From contig JAKPGJ010000027.1 of NCBI GenBank assembly GCA_029550965.1, forward strand, positions 86,524 through 150,523: 64,000 bases of DNA, written 5' to 3'. The stretch is from Bacillota bacterium (GTDB lineage: Bacteria > Bacillota > Clostridia > Oscillospirales > CAG-382). The position numbers and the translations under genes are program-made. Positions 44,242 through 54,286 of the stretch are shown here, one piece after another. The notes beneath the pieces are model-generated. The model ran no database searches. It had not been told where the DNA came from and was given only the letters and a program-made list of their open reading frames with translations. The stretch's first letter is position 1. Each line of letters starts with the position of its first letter.

Positions 44242-44907
44242 ATGGCAGAAATCAAGGTACAAAAAGACGTAAAGTCGCTCAACAAAGAAATTGCGGAAAA
44301 GAACCGCGCGGAATTTAAAAAGCACAATATTTTTGTTATGAACATCATGGGCTCGCCGGGTTCCGGCAAAACCACTTTGCTCGAGAACATTCTGCCCGTT
44401 TTGGCAAAGTCGTATCGAACCGCGGTTATCGAAGGCGATCTTGCGACGCAGAACGACGCCGAACGCATCCGCAAAACCGGCGTGGAAGCGTTTCAGATTA
44501 ACACGAACGGCGGCTGCCATCTCAACGCAAAGCAAATAGAAGCGGAGTATGCGAAAATCGACCCGGATCATACCGACCTGATTATTATAGAAAACGTAGG
44601 AAACCTCGTCTGCCCGATCGAATGGGATTTGGGCGAGGATTTGCGCGTTGTGCTTCTGAGCGCGCCCGAAGGCGAGGATAAGCCCTTGAAATACCCGCCC
44701 GCGATGCTCAAAACCGACGCGGTCGTCATTACAAAAGCCGACATCGCTTCGTTCGCGGACGTCAATATCGAGCAGATGAAAAAGAACATCTTATCCGTCA
44801 ACCCGAAGGCAGTGGTTTTGGAAGCCGGCAAGGTCAACGGCGTTTACAGCGCGGAAAGCGTGATTGATTATATAAAGGAAAAGATAAAAGCAAAAAAGGC
44901 TGAATAA
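44242..44907 (+). CDS. hypB: Hydrogenase nickel-insertion GTPase HypB
   Basis: A SIMIBI-class GTPase (221 residues) that drives nickel insertion. P-loop GSPGSGKTTLLE near residue 37, the metal-binding NGGCHL at about 92-97 and the switch region IIENVGNLVCP are present. The histidine-rich N-terminal nickel store seen in some HypB proteins is absent. 16 bases after hypA. Confidence 0.95.
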   Translation: MAEIKVQKDVKSLNKEIAEKNRAEFKKHNIFVMNIMGSPGSGKTTLLENILPVLAKSYRTAVIEGDLATQNDAERIRKTGVEAFQINTNGGCHLNAKQIEAEYAKIDPDHTDLIIIENVGNLVCPIEWDLGEDLRVVLLSAPEGEDKPLKYPPAMLKTDAVVITKADIASFADVNIEQMKKNILSVNPKAVVLEAGKVNGVYSAESVIDYIKEKIKAKKAE

Positions 44908-44908
44908 A

Positions 44909-47155
44909 ATGGTCCGGTATGCGCTTGAAGTCAAAGGAATCGTTCAGGGGGTGGGCTTTCGCCCATTCGTTTTTCGTCTGGCAAAAGAACTGTCGTTGAG
45001 CGGATTCGTAAAGAACACTTCCAAAGGCGTATCCATCGAAATCGAAGGGCCGGAAGCGGACTGCAAAAAGTTTATTGCCGCCCTTCGGCAACCCCCGCCT
45101 TTGGCAAGAATCGAACGTCTCGACGCCGAAAAAATCCCCCCGACGGGTGCAAAATACTTCGTCATCCAGACAAGCAGCGCCGGCGCGCGGAACACCTTCA
45201 TCTCCCCCGACATCGGCATCTGCGCGGACTGTTTTAAAGACATCACAACGAAAGAAAACCGCCGGTACCGGTACGCCTTTACCAACTGCACCAACTGCGG
45301 GCCGCGCTTTTCGATTGTCAAAGATATTCCCTATGACCGCGCAAACACGACCATGGCGGAGTTTGCGCTCTGCGCGGATTGCAAACGGGAGTACGAGGAC
45401 CCGTATGACCGCCGGTTCCACGCGCAGCCGAACGCCTGCCCGGTCTGCGGACCGCAGCTGTTTTTTTATGAAAACGGCAGAGAAATAAGCGGCGACCCGA
45501 TTCGGTTGTTCTCCGAAGCGGTCAGCAGCGGCAAAACCGTCGCCGTCAAGGGCGTCGGCGGCTACCACCTCGCCTGCGACGCGTTAAACGAAGAAGCGGT
45601 CGGCAGGCTGAGAAAGCGAAAACTCCGATACGACAAACCGTTCGCGGTCATGATGCGCGACATAGAGACCGTCAAACGCTACTGCGAAGTGAGCGGCGAA
45701 GAAGAACCCCTGCTCGCCTCGCCCGAAAAGCCGATTGTGCTGTTAAAAAAGAAGCCGGACTGCCCGATCGCGCGCAGCGTGACTATGCGGAACAACCGGC
45801 TGGGCGTGATGCTGCCCTACGCGCCTCTGCACTGCCTTCTCATGCAAAATCACGAAGCGCTGGTGATGACCAGCGGAAACCTGTCCGACCATCCGATGAT
45901 ATTTGACGACAGCGAAGCGCTGCAAAAACTGCCCGCCGTCGCGGACTGCATTCTGACGCACAACCGCAGGATTTTCCGCCGCGTGGACGACAGCGTTTCG
46001 ATTGTGATAAACGGCAAAGTCCACCTGATACGCCGCGCGCGCGGCTATGTTCCCGAGCCGGCGCGGCTGGACGGCAACCAAAGCGTGATTCTGGCATTGG
46101 GCGCGCAGCAGAAAAACACCTTTTGCCTGTGCAAAGGCGAAAACGCGTTTTTAAGCGGGCATATCGGCGATTTGGATGAAGCGGACACCGCCGAATGTCT
46201 GGAACGCGAGATAGAATCGTTTGTTAAAATCTTCGACGCGGACCCGCAGGTTATCGCCTGCGATCTGCACCCGGATTATGTTTCCACGCGCATTGCTTCC
46301 CGCTATGAAGGAAAACTGCCGATTTTTCATATACAGCATCACCACGCGCACATGGCTTCGGTGCTTGCCGAGCACGGGCTGACCGATAACGCCATTGGGT
46401 TTACGTTCGACGGCACCGGCTTGGGTTTAGACGGGCGCGTCTGGGGCGGCGAGGTTTTGTACGGCAACCGCGCCGACTTCGCCCGCTGCGGGCACCTGCT
46501 TTACTTTCCCCTGCTCGGCGGAGAGGGCGCTGTCCGAGAACCCTGGCGGTGCGCGCTGGCCGTAACCGATATCGCCTGCGGACGCGGCGCCGCGCTCTCT
46601 TTGTTCCCGGAATATTTGGAAGAAGCGAAAATCCTGCTTGCCGCCGGAGACAAAAACATCAACGCGCCGCTGACTTCATCTATGGGGCGGCTGTTCGACG
46701 CGGTTTCCGCCTTGTGCGGCATCCGAAAAACCACGACCTACGAAGGGCAGGCCGCCGTCGAACTGCAGCAGGTCATGGACGAAAGCGCGGCCGGCGCTTA
46801 TCGCTTTGAGATGATAGAAGAACACGGCCGTATGATATTCGACTGGCGGCCGCTGATAAGAGCGGTTGTCGCCGACGTTCAGGCGGGAATCCCTGCCGGA
46901 ACTGTTTCTTTAAAGTTCCATCGCGCGGTCGCGGAACTGATTGTGTCGGCGGCAAACCGGCTTCGCGCCGAAAAGGGGTGCGATACCGTCGTTTTGACCG
47001 GCGGCGTTTTTCAAAACGACTTCCTGTTGGAAAAATCAATGAAAAAGCTGGAAGAAAGCGGATTTGCGGTATATACGAATCAGCTCGTCCCGGTCAACGA
47101 CGGCGGGCTTTCCTTCGGTCAGGCGGCCGTGGCTTCCGCAAGGATTCGCAAATAA
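44909..47155 (+). CDS. hypF: Carbamoyltransferase HypF
   Basis: Makes the carbamoyl group from carbamoyl phosphate that becomes the cyanide ligands of the NiFe site. 748 residues in four parts: acylphosphatase domain (GIVQGVGFRPFVFRLAKEL), two zinc fingers (CADC...CTNCG and CADC...CPVCG), a YrdC-like domain (about 195-380), and a Kae1-like domain with HHHAHMASVLAEH. One base separates it from hypB. Full length and intact. Confidence 0.95.
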   Translation: MVRYALEVKGIVQGVGFRPFVFRLAKELSLSGFVKNTSKGVSIEIEGPEADCKKFIAALRQPPPLARIERLDAEKIPPTGAKYFVIQTSSAGARNTFISPDIGICADCFKDITTKENRRYRYAFTNCTNCGPRFSIVKDIPYDRANTTMAEFALCADCKREYEDPYDRRFHAQPNACPVCGPQLFFYENGREISGDPIRLFSEAVSSGKTVAVKGVGGYHLACDALNEEAVGRLRKRKLRYDKPFAVMMRDIETVKRYCEVSGEEEPLLASPEKPIVLLKKKPDCPIARSVTMRNNRLGVMLPYAPLHCLLMQNHEALVMTSGNLSDHPMIFDDSEALQKLPAVADCILTHNRRIFRRVDDSVSIVINGKVHLIRRARGYVPEPARLDGNQSVILALGAQQKNTFCLCKGENAFLSGHIGDLDEADTAECLEREIESFVKIFDADPQVIACDLHPDYVSTRIASRYEGKLPIFHIQHHHAHMASVLAEHGLTDNAIGFTFDGTGLGLDGRVWGGEVLYGNRADFARCGHLLYFPLLGGEGAVREPWRCALAVTDIACGRGAALSLFPEYLEEAKILLAAGDKNINAPLTSSMGRLFDAVSALCGIRKTTTYEGQAAVELQQVMDESAAGAYRFEMIEEHGRMIFDWRPLIRAVVADVQAGIPAGTVSLKFHRAVAELIVSAANRLRAEKGCDTVVLTGGVFQNDFLLEKSMKKLEESGFAVYTNQLVPVNDGGLSFGQAAVASARIRK

Positions 47156-47165
47156 GGTGATTGAT

Positions 47166-47384
47166 ATGTGTCTTGCCGTTCCCGGAAAGATTATAAAAAT
47201 AGAAGATTCGGACGCCATCGTCGATTACGGCGGCGTCACCAAGCGCGCCAGTCTTCGGCTGGTTGACAACGCGGCGGTGGGCGACCTTGTGCTGGTCCAC
47301 GCGGGCTTCGTCATTCAGGTTCTGGACAAGGACGAAGGCGAAGAACTGCAGCGGCTGGTGGACGAAACCATGAGAATGCTATGA
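47166..47384 (+). CDS. hypC: Hydrogenase maturation chaperone HypC
   Basis: A 72-residue chaperone with the family's MCLAVPGK start; cysteine 2 carries the Fe(CN)2CO unit with HypD. The ATG at 47166 follows AAGGTG, and a longer frame upstream is just read-back into hypF. It overlaps hypD by ATGA. Confidence 0.94.
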   Translation: MCLAVPGKIIKIEDSDAIVDYGGVTKRASLRLVDNAAVGDLVLVHAGFVIQVLDKDEGEELQRLVDETMRML

Positions 47385-48442
47385 GATACGGCATAGAAGA
47401 CGTCATCAACGGAATACGCGCCCTTGCCGAAGGGCTGGGCGACGTCACGATCATGGAGGTCTGCGGAACGCACACGCACAGCATCCGCAGGTTCGGCATA
47501 CCCTCTATTCTTCCAAGCAATATAAAGCTGGTGTCCGGTCCGGGCTGCCCGGTCTGCGTTACCGCGCAGGAGGACATCGCCGCGGCGCTGGACATCGCGG
47601 ACCAAGAAGACGTGATTTTTACCTGTTTCGGCGATATGATGCGGGTTCCCTGCGGTAACGCGAGCCTGTATTCGCTGTACGAGTCCGGGCGGGACATCCG
47701 GCTCGTCACTTCCCCGCTGGACGCTTTGGAAATCGCCAAGGCGAACCCAGGCAGGCAGGTCGTCTATTTCGCGATCGGGTTCGAGACCACCGCGCCGCAC
47801 ACGGCGGCGTTGATTGAAGCCGCGAATAACCAAAAAGTTGAAAACATAAGCATTTTAAACACGCATAAGACCATGCCCCAGGCGTTGCAAGCGCTGTTGT
47901 CCGGGCAAAAGAAAATCAACGCTTTGCTCTGCCCCGGGCACGTCGCGTCGGTCATCGGCGCGAACGCGTTCCGCTTTGTGCCGGAAAAACTGAACCTGCC
48001 CGCGGCGGTTTCGGGCTTCGAAGCGTACGAGATTTTAGCCGCCGTTTTAAAAATCATAGAACTGTGCCGATATAATAGAGTGGATTGCGTCAACATGTAT
48101 CCCGGCGTCGTTACCGCCGACGGAAACAGACGCGCGGTGGAACTGATGTACCGCTTTATGGAGCCTGCCGACGCCGTCTGGCGCGGACTTGGGATAATCA
48201 AGAAAAGCGGGCTGAAGCTCCGCCGGGAATACGCGCGTTTCGACGCGCTTGCGCGCTTTGAGATAACGCATAGAAAACCCGAAGAACCAAAGGGCTGCAT
48301 CTGCGCCCGGATTCTGCGCGGCGACAAAACGCCGGACGAATGTGCGCGCTTCGGCAAAGACTGCACGCCGGACACGCCGTTTGGACCCTGCATGGTGTCC
48401 TCGGAGGGCAGCTGCGCCGCCTATTATCAGTACAGAGATTAA
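47381..48442 (+). CDS. hypD: Hydrogenase maturation protein HypD
   Basis: The iron-sulfur scaffold on which the Fe(CN)2CO unit is assembled. 353 residues with EVCGTHTHSIRRFG near residue 25, SGPGCPVCVT, and C-terminal cysteines (GCICARIL, FGKDCTPDTPFGPCMVS) that bind the [4Fe-4S] cluster. Translationally coupled to hypC. Confidence 0.95.
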   Translation: MRYGIEDVINGIRALAEGLGDVTIMEVCGTHTHSIRRFGIPSILPSNIKLVSGPGCPVCVTAQEDIAAALDIADQEDVIFTCFGDMMRVPCGNASLYSLYESGRDIRLVTSPLDALEIAKANPGRQVVYFAIGFETTAPHTAALIEAANNQKVENISILNTHKTMPQALQALLSGQKKINALLCPGHVASVIGANAFRFVPEKLNLPAAVSGFEAYEILAAVLKIIELCRYNRVDCVNMYPGVVTADGNRRAVELMYRFMEPADAVWRGLGIIKKSGLKLRREYARFDALARFEITHRKPEEPKGCICARILRGDKTPDECARFGKDCTPDTPFGPCMVSSEGSCAAYYQYRD

Positions 48443-48462
48443 CCCGCTAATTGGAGTTGAGT

Positions 48463-49467
48463 ATGGACGACAAAATCACGCTTGCGCACGGCTCGGGCGG
48501 AGAAAAGTACAGAGAACTGGTGCGGGAGGTCTTCCTTCCGGCTTTCTCCAACGAATACTTTGACCCTCTGAACGACGCCGCGGTGCTGGACGGCGGCGCG
48601 AAAATCGCGATGACCACCGACAGCTTCGTGGTCAAGCCGCTTTTCTTCCCCGGCGGAGACATCGGCAGCCTTGCGGTCAGCGGCACGGTGAACGACCTTG
48701 CCGTCAGCGGCGCGCGGTCTGCGTATATATCGGTCGGAATGATTATAGAGGCGGGCTTTGAAACGGCTGTTTTGTTGAAAATTGTCGATTCCATCGCCAA
48801 AACCGCCAGAGAAGCGGGCGTGCGCGTTGTGACCGGCGATACCAAAGTGATTGAAAACAGAGGAGCTTCGGACGGCATATACATCAATACGGCCGGCGTC
48901 GGCGTTTTTGAACCGGACCGGCCCATCCCGCCGCAGAAAATCGAACCCGGCGACCGCATCATCGTCAGCGGCTGCATCGCTTCGCACGGGATGGCGGTGA
49001 TGAACGCGCGGGAAAACCTCGGATTCTCTCCCCCGATCGAGAGTGACGCGGCTCCGCTCGGCAAAATGGTGCGTACCGTCCTGGAGAATCCAAAAAACGC
49101 CGTGCGCGCCATGCGCGACCCGACAAGGGGCGGCGTCGCGGCGACGCTGTGCGAGTGGGTTTCGCAGGATACGGACATTGTTCTGTATGAGAACGCTTTG
49201 CCGATAAAACCGGAGGTTTCGGCGGCCTGCAGACTGCTTGGTATGGACCCGCTGTTCATCGCGAACGAGGGCGTTATTCTGTTCTCGGTTCCCGAAAACT
49301 GCGCCGACAGCGTTTTAAACAGCCTAAAAAGCACCGAGCAGGGCAAAAACGCGGCCGTCATCGGCGAGGTAAAGCCGGGCAGCGGCAAAGTGATCGCCAA
49401 GACCGAGTTCGGCGCGCGCAGACGGATCGTAATGCCGCGCGGAGAGCTTCTGCCAAGAATCTGTTAA
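48463..49467 (+). CDS. hypE: Carbamoyl dehydratase HypE
   Basis: Dehydrates the thiocarbamate on its C-terminal cysteine to thiocyanate, source of the CN ligands. About 334 residues, PurM/AIR-synthase fold, starting with LAHGSGGEKYRELV and ending in LPRIC, the diagnostic C-terminal Cys. GGAG precedes the ATG at 48463. It completes the hypABFCDE set. Confidence 0.95.
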   Translation: MDDKITLAHGSGGEKYRELVREVFLPAFSNEYFDPLNDAAVLDGGAKIAMTTDSFVVKPLFFPGGDIGSLAVSGTVNDLAVSGARSAYISVGMIIEAGFETAVLLKIVDSIAKTAREAGVRVVTGDTKVIENRGASDGIYINTAGVGVFEPDRPIPPQKIEPGDRIIVSGCIASHGMAVMNARENLGFSPPIESDAAPLGKMVRTVLENPKNAVRAMRDPTRGGVAATLCEWVSQDTDIVLYENALPIKPEVSAACRLLGMDPLFIANEGVILFSVPENCADSVLNSLKSTEQGKNAAVIGEVKPGSGKVIAKTEFGARRRIVMPRGELLPRIC

Positions 49468-49521
49468 GTTTGAAATTTTATTATTTTTATAGAATCAGCA
49501 ATTTCCCGAAAGGATTATTTT

Positions 49522-50961
49522 ATGTACGGATGGATCTTAGTCATCGGCATCCTGACGCCCCTGCTTGGAGCGCTGCTGTTGCCCGTAATTGGTAAATATA
49601 ACGTCAAGTTAAGAAATAGAACGGCTTTCGCGCTTGTCGCGGTTTCGTTCGTGTGCGCCGCGGCCGCGCTGTTCGGAGTGTTCGGGGACAAGCTGTTCTC
49701 GATCCGCTTTGCGCTTCCGCTCGGACTCAGCTTCGGGTTCCGCGCCGACGCGCTCGCCGTTTTCATGGCATTGACGGCGTCTTTTGTCAGCATGATAATC
49801 GTGCTGTACTCCTACGGCTACATTCATCATTACGAAAACCAGAACGAATACTACATGATGGTGGTCGTATTCGTCGGCGCCATGATGGGCATTGTTTATT
49901 CGACAAACCTGATCGCGCTCTATGTTTTCTGGGAGATTTCCTCCCTGTGCTGCTGGCGGCTTATCGGCTTCTACCGTCAGGAAATCACCATTCGGCGCGC
50001 CAACAAGACCTTCCTTGTGACCGTGCTCGGCGCGCTGATAATGCTGGTCGGCTTCTTCGGCATTTACGGACAGACCGGCACCTTCGAACTGATGGCGATG
50101 AACGGCGTTCATATTCCGGACTGGACCGTCGCGCTGATTTTGTTCGGTATTTTGTCGAAATCTGCAACTTTTCCGCTGCACAGCTGGCTTCCCGACGCGG
50201 GCGTCGCGCCTTCGCCGGTCACCTCCCTGCTGCACGCGGCGGTTCTGGTAAAAATCGGCGTGTTCGCGTACGCAAGGCTGTTTATTTTAACCTTTGACGT
50301 CAGCAAATCCTTCCAGACGATCGTTCCGACCATTGCCGCCGTCAGCGCGCTTTACTGCGCCGGCGTCGCTTTTAAGGAAAACGACATCAAGCGCGTGCTC
50401 GCGTATTCGACCATCAGCCAGCTCTCGTTTATCCTGCTCGGACTTTCCTGCGGCGAGAAAATCGGCATTGTCGGCGGTCTTTTGTATATTCTTGCGCACA
50501 GCACCGCAAAAGCGGGTCTTTTTCTGTGCGCCGGCATCGTGGAACACAGCCTGCACACGAAGGACATGCGTAAAATGGGCGGACTTGCGAAGCAGATGCC
50601 GTTGACGGCGCTTGCGTTTGCGTTCTGCATGTTCTCGATTATGGGTATTCCCCCGTTCCTCGGCTTCTTTACGAAACACATGGTGATCGAAGGAATCATC
50701 GAAAACGGCAACGTTCTGCTCGGCGCGCTGTTCATCCTCTGCGCGGTTATGACGGTTCTGTACCTCGTTCGGCTGTATATAAAGGTATTCTTTGGTCCTC
50801 TGAACTTCCCGACGGAAACCTTTACGGCGGAAGCCTTCGCAAAGGTGAAGGAAGGCTCCAAAATCATGGTCGTTTCGGTGATGATACTCGGCATAGCCTC
50901 GCTGGCGCTCGGGATTTTCAGCTATCTGCCGTCGCAGCTTGCATCTATGATTTGGGGGTAA
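49522..50961 (+). CDS. Antiporter-like membrane subunit of the hydrogenase (NuoL/M type)
   Basis: A 479-residue, roughly 14-helix proton-conducting subunit. The conserved helix pair includes EISSLCCWRLIGF with the key glutamate and ILSKSATFPLHSWLPDA with the lysine; a second lysine lies in the LAHSTAKAGLF region. It lacks the long C-terminal lateral helix of NuoL. First structural gene of the complex, 54 bases after hypE. Confidence 0.9.
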   Translation: MYGWILVIGILTPLLGALLLPVIGKYNVKLRNRTAFALVAVSFVCAAAALFGVFGDKLFSIRFALPLGLSFGFRADALAVFMALTASFVSMIIVLYSYGYIHHYENQNEYYMMVVVFVGAMMGIVYSTNLIALYVFWEISSLCCWRLIGFYRQEITIRRANKTFLVTVLGALIMLVGFFGIYGQTGTFELMAMNGVHIPDWTVALILFGILSKSATFPLHSWLPDAGVAPSPVTSLLHAAVLVKIGVFAYARLFILTFDVSKSFQTIVPTIAAVSALYCAGVAFKENDIKRVLAYSTISQLSFILLGLSCGEKIGIVGGLLYILAHSTAKAGLFLCAGIVEHSLHTKDMRKMGGLAKQMPLTALAFAFCMFSIMGIPPFLGFFTKHMVIEGIIENGNVLLGALFILCAVMTVLYLVRLYIKVFFGPLNFPTETFTAEAFAKVKEGSKIMVVSVMILGIASLALGIFSYLPSQLASMIWG

Positions 50962-50965
50962 ATGT

Positions 50966-52798
50966 ATGTTTCTTTCAAAAATGTTAAGCAGCGGAGGAAG
51001 TCTGATGGCGTTCATGGTCGGCCTGCCGCTGTTGAGCGGGTTTCTTCTCTGGTATTACAGAAAGAACGAAAAGATAAAGTTATACGTCTCGCTTGCTTCG
51101 ACGGTTCTGAACCTGCTCTTTGCGCTCGGGCTTTATACAGGCGATCCTTTCAGAACGGCAATCCACGCCGCGCCGTTCGGATTTGAATACTCTTTCCGCG
51201 TCACCAATCTGACGGGAATGTTCCTCGTTCTGTCTGCCGCGCTGTTTATCGCGGTCAGCTACTATACGGTTGAAAACACGAAGACGGCCCAATACGGCGG
51301 CTTGTATCTTCTTTACTTATACATCAGTTTCGCGCTGGTAAACGGCGTTCTGCTTTCGGGCAATCTGGCGACCATCCTGTTCTTCTGGGAGGGACTGATG
51401 GCGGTGCTGTTCGCGATTCTCTTAATCGGCAACAGCGAAAACCCCAAGACCTCCGCCAAAGCGCTTTCCGTAACGGCGTTTTCGGCGCTGACGCTGATGC
51501 TCGGCGTCCTTCTCACCGTTCACATCGCGCACACCGCTGAAATCAGCGAGATTGAGCGCATCCCGGTGTCGGGTCTGGGCCTGTTCGCCTTTCTCTGCGT
51601 CATGCTCGGCGCGCTCGGACAGATGGGCTGCTTCCCCTTCCACAGCTGGATTCCCAAAGCCGCGGACGACGCGCCGACTGCGGTTCTTGCCGCGTTCCCC
51701 GGCGCGGTCAATGGCATTTTGGGCGCGTATCTCGCCGCCGTTTCCGTCAGCGAAGTCTTTGATTTGCAGTCGGGCAGCGGCATGTCCGTGCTTGTCATTG
51801 TAATCGGCGTTATCACCTTTGCGCTCGGCGCGGCGATGGCGCTGGCGCAAAAAGAACTCAAAAAACTGCTCGCTTATACGGCGGTTTCATTGTCCGGCAT
51901 GGTCGCGGCCGGTTTCGGAACCGGAACCGAAGCCGGCGTTTCCGGCGCCGTGTACGCGCTGCTCAACAATACAATATGCCTTTGCGGTCTGTTTATCCTC
52001 TGCGGCATACTCGAAAAAAAAGCGGGGACAACCGAGTTAAGCCGGCTGCAAGGCATACTCAGAAAATCGCCCTATGCCGCCATATGCTTTGCGGTTTTAT
52101 CCCTCTCCGCGCTCGGTTTTCCGCTTCTCGGCGGCTTCTTTGCGGAACAGTTGATTCTTGGCGCGGTTCTTGATGTGAGCGTTGTTCTCCTGATCTTCGC
52201 GCTCATCGGCGTATTTCTCATGGCGCTCAACCTTATAAGGGCGGGAAGAATCTTGCTGTTCGGCGAAGGCGGCGTTCAGTTTTCGAACAGCCATGCCGCG
52301 CTGATACCGGTTTATGTTCTGTCCGGCTTGGCGCTGCTCCTCAGCGTCAATCCGCTTCCGCTGAAAGGCATTCAGACCGCGCTGAACGCTGCGGCGTCTT
52401 TCGCCGGCTTCCCCGCTTCGACTGCTTCGATGATCGCGACGGCTGCGGTTTTGCTTATAGCGGTATGCGACCATATTTTCGGAACCAAAAAAGCCGGCAG
52501 CGCTTTGGACTGCTGCGACCATATCCGCAACGCGCCGGTGATACGAAATCTGTACGGCTGGGCCGAAAAGGGCTATCTTGACCCCTATCAATGGCTTGTC
52601 TCGCTGGTCGGCGCGTACGGTTCGCTCTGCACGCGCGTCGAGCACGGCGTAAGCTGGGTGTACGACAAGGGTGTTCCCGGTTTGGTAAAAGGAACCGGCA
52701 ACGCGCTCAGCCGCTTCGTCAACGGACGGCTTTCACGGTACCTCTACCTCGTTGTCGTCGGGTTGATCCTGCTTCTGATTCTGTTTTTTGCGAAATGA
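50966..52798 (+). CDS. Antiporter-like membrane subunit of the hydrogenase (HyfB/NuoL type)
   Basis: A 610-residue pump subunit with the conserved FFWEGLMAVLFAILLIGN glutamate and GQMGCFPFHSWIPKAADD lysine regions. It is longer than its neighbours, with a C-terminal amphipathic region and a last membrane helix, as in HyfB/EchA-type subunits. Four bases follow the previous gene. Confidence 0.88.
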   Translation: MFLSKMLSSGGSLMAFMVGLPLLSGFLLWYYRKNEKIKLYVSLASTVLNLLFALGLYTGDPFRTAIHAAPFGFEYSFRVTNLTGMFLVLSAALFIAVSYYTVENTKTAQYGGLYLLYLYISFALVNGVLLSGNLATILFFWEGLMAVLFAILLIGNSENPKTSAKALSVTAFSALTLMLGVLLTVHIAHTAEISEIERIPVSGLGLFAFLCVMLGALGQMGCFPFHSWIPKAADDAPTAVLAAFPGAVNGILGAYLAAVSVSEVFDLQSGSGMSVLVIVIGVITFALGAAMALAQKELKKLLAYTAVSLSGMVAAGFGTGTEAGVSGAVYALLNNTICLCGLFILCGILEKKAGTTELSRLQGILRKSPYAAICFAVLSLSALGFPLLGGFFAEQLILGAVLDVSVVLLIFALIGVFLMALNLIRAGRILLFGEGGVQFSNSHAALIPVYVLSGLALLLSVNPLPLKGIQTALNAAASFAGFPASTASMIATAAVLLIAVCDHIFGTKKAGSALDCCDHIRNAPVIRNLYGWAEKGYLDPYQWLVSLVGAYGSLCTRVEHGVSWVYDKGVPGLVKGTGNALSRFVNGRLSRYLYLVVVGLILLLILFFAK

Positions 52799-52812
52799 GG
52801 ATATAAGGGTTT

Positions 52813-54273
52813 ATGAACTATCTAAACTATGCGGCGGCAGTGTTTCTGCTGATTCCGATCGCCGCAATCGCCATCAACAACATATGTCCCAAACCGTATA
52901 TGAAAAAGAACTTCCATACCCTGACCGGAACCGTTGCGGTGTTTCAGATCGCGGCCGCGGCGTACGCGCTGTGCGCGATGAACGCGAACGGCCTGACCGC
53001 CTATGACTTCAGCATTCTCAGCAATCTGAAGATAACCGGCTCCGCTTTGTTCCGCCTGACGCCGGTGTCGCTGATTTTTCTGCTCTGCATCGGCATGGTC
53101 GCGTTCGTTTCGGTCGCGGTCGCGTCCAAGACCGTCGAATCGATGAGGATTTCCTATGTAAACCTTCTGATGACCATGCTCATCGGCATGAACGGAATGG
53201 TGCTGGTCAAGGATTTGTTTACGCTATATGTCTTTTTGGACGTCGTCGGCATTTCCAGTTTCGTTCTGATTTCCCTGTTCCGTTCTACGAAAGCGCTGGA
53301 AGGTTCGGTCAAATACCTTGTCATATCCGAGTTCGCGACAATTTTTATACTAACCGCCCTCGCCTTTATCTTCATGCAAACCGGAAGCCTTGCTTATCAG
53401 GACATCGGCGGCGTTTTAGAGGGCGCTGACGGTTCTCAGAAAAATCTGATTTATCTCTCGATCGCTTTGCTGATCGCCGGCTTTTCCATCAAAGCGGGCG
53501 CGGTACCCTTTCACAGCTGGCTGCCCGACGCGCACCAGAGCGCGGACACCGCGGTATCCATTCTTTTGAGCGGTATCGTTATTAAAATCGCCGGTGTCTA
53601 TGGTCTTTTCATGGTGGTCAGCCTGTTCCCCGGCGTCAGAGCCGTTCAGATCGCGCTTGCCGCCATCGGCGTCGCGTCGATTCTCACCGGCGCTTTGCTC
53701 GCGCTCAGACAGACGCACTTCAAACGCATCGTCGCCTATTCGAGCGTCAGCCAAATCGGCTATATTCTGCTCGGCTTAAGCTGCGGCACGACGGTCGGTC
53801 TCATCGGCGCGGTCGCGCACGTGTTCAGCCATGCTGCGTTCAAGACGACGCTGTTCTCCAACGCCGCCGCGCTGCACGAGCAGGTCGGCACGCTGGATAT
53901 CGACAAGATGGGCGGACTGCAGAGCAGAATGCCCGTCACCTCGCTCTCGTCGGTTGTCGCGTTTCTATCAACGGCCGGCATCCCGCCGTTCGCGGGGTTC
54001 TGGAGCAAGCTGCTGATTATTATAGCGCTCTGGACCTCCGGCAGCGCGGTACTCGGCGGCGTCGCGCTGATTGCCAGCATTTTCACCTGCGCCTACCTGC
54101 TTCGTCTGCAGAAAAAAGTGTTCTTCGGCGAAACGCCCGAGCATCTTAAGAACGTCACCGAAGTTAAAGGCGGCATCAAGTTTGTCGAAATCGCGCTGAC
54201 CGTTATCACCAGCGCGACCGGAATCCTTTTCCCGCTGGTCCTGATATACCTGCAAAGCAGAGGATTAATATAA
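52813..54273 (+). CDS. Antiporter-like membrane subunit of the hydrogenase (NuoN/MrpD type)
   Basis: A 486-residue third antiporter-like subunit with KDLFTLYVFLDVVGISSF (the usual glutamate is replaced by aspartate in FLDVVG) and KAGAVPFHSWLPDAHQSA. The later HVFSHAAFKTTLF helix carries the second lysine. Three such subunits suggest up to three ion channels per complex. Confidence 0.88.
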   Translation: MNYLNYAAAVFLLIPIAAIAINNICPKPYMKKNFHTLTGTVAVFQIAAAAYALCAMNANGLTAYDFSILSNLKITGSALFRLTPVSLIFLLCIGMVAFVSVAVASKTVESMRISYVNLLMTMLIGMNGMVLVKDLFTLYVFLDVVGISSFVLISLFRSTKALEGSVKYLVISEFATIFILTALAFIFMQTGSLAYQDIGGVLEGADGSQKNLIYLSIALLIAGFSIKAGAVPFHSWLPDAHQSADTAVSILLSGIVIKIAGVYGLFMVVSLFPGVRAVQIALAAIGVASILTGALLALRQTHFKRIVAYSSVSQIGYILLGLSCGTTVGLIGAVAHVFSHAAFKTTLFSNAAALHEQVGTLDIDKMGGLQSRMPVTSLSSVVAFLSTAGIPPFAGFWSKLLIIIALWTSGSAVLGGVALIASIFTCAYLLRLQKKVFFGETPEHLKNVTEVKGGIKFVEIALTVITSATGILFPLVLIYLQSRGLI

Positions 54274-54286
54274 GGAGGAACCCGAT

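Noticed and set aside
47064..47165. N-terminal extension of hypC
   Set aside because: HypC must begin with MC for its catalytic cysteine 2; the extra sequence is hypF in another frame.
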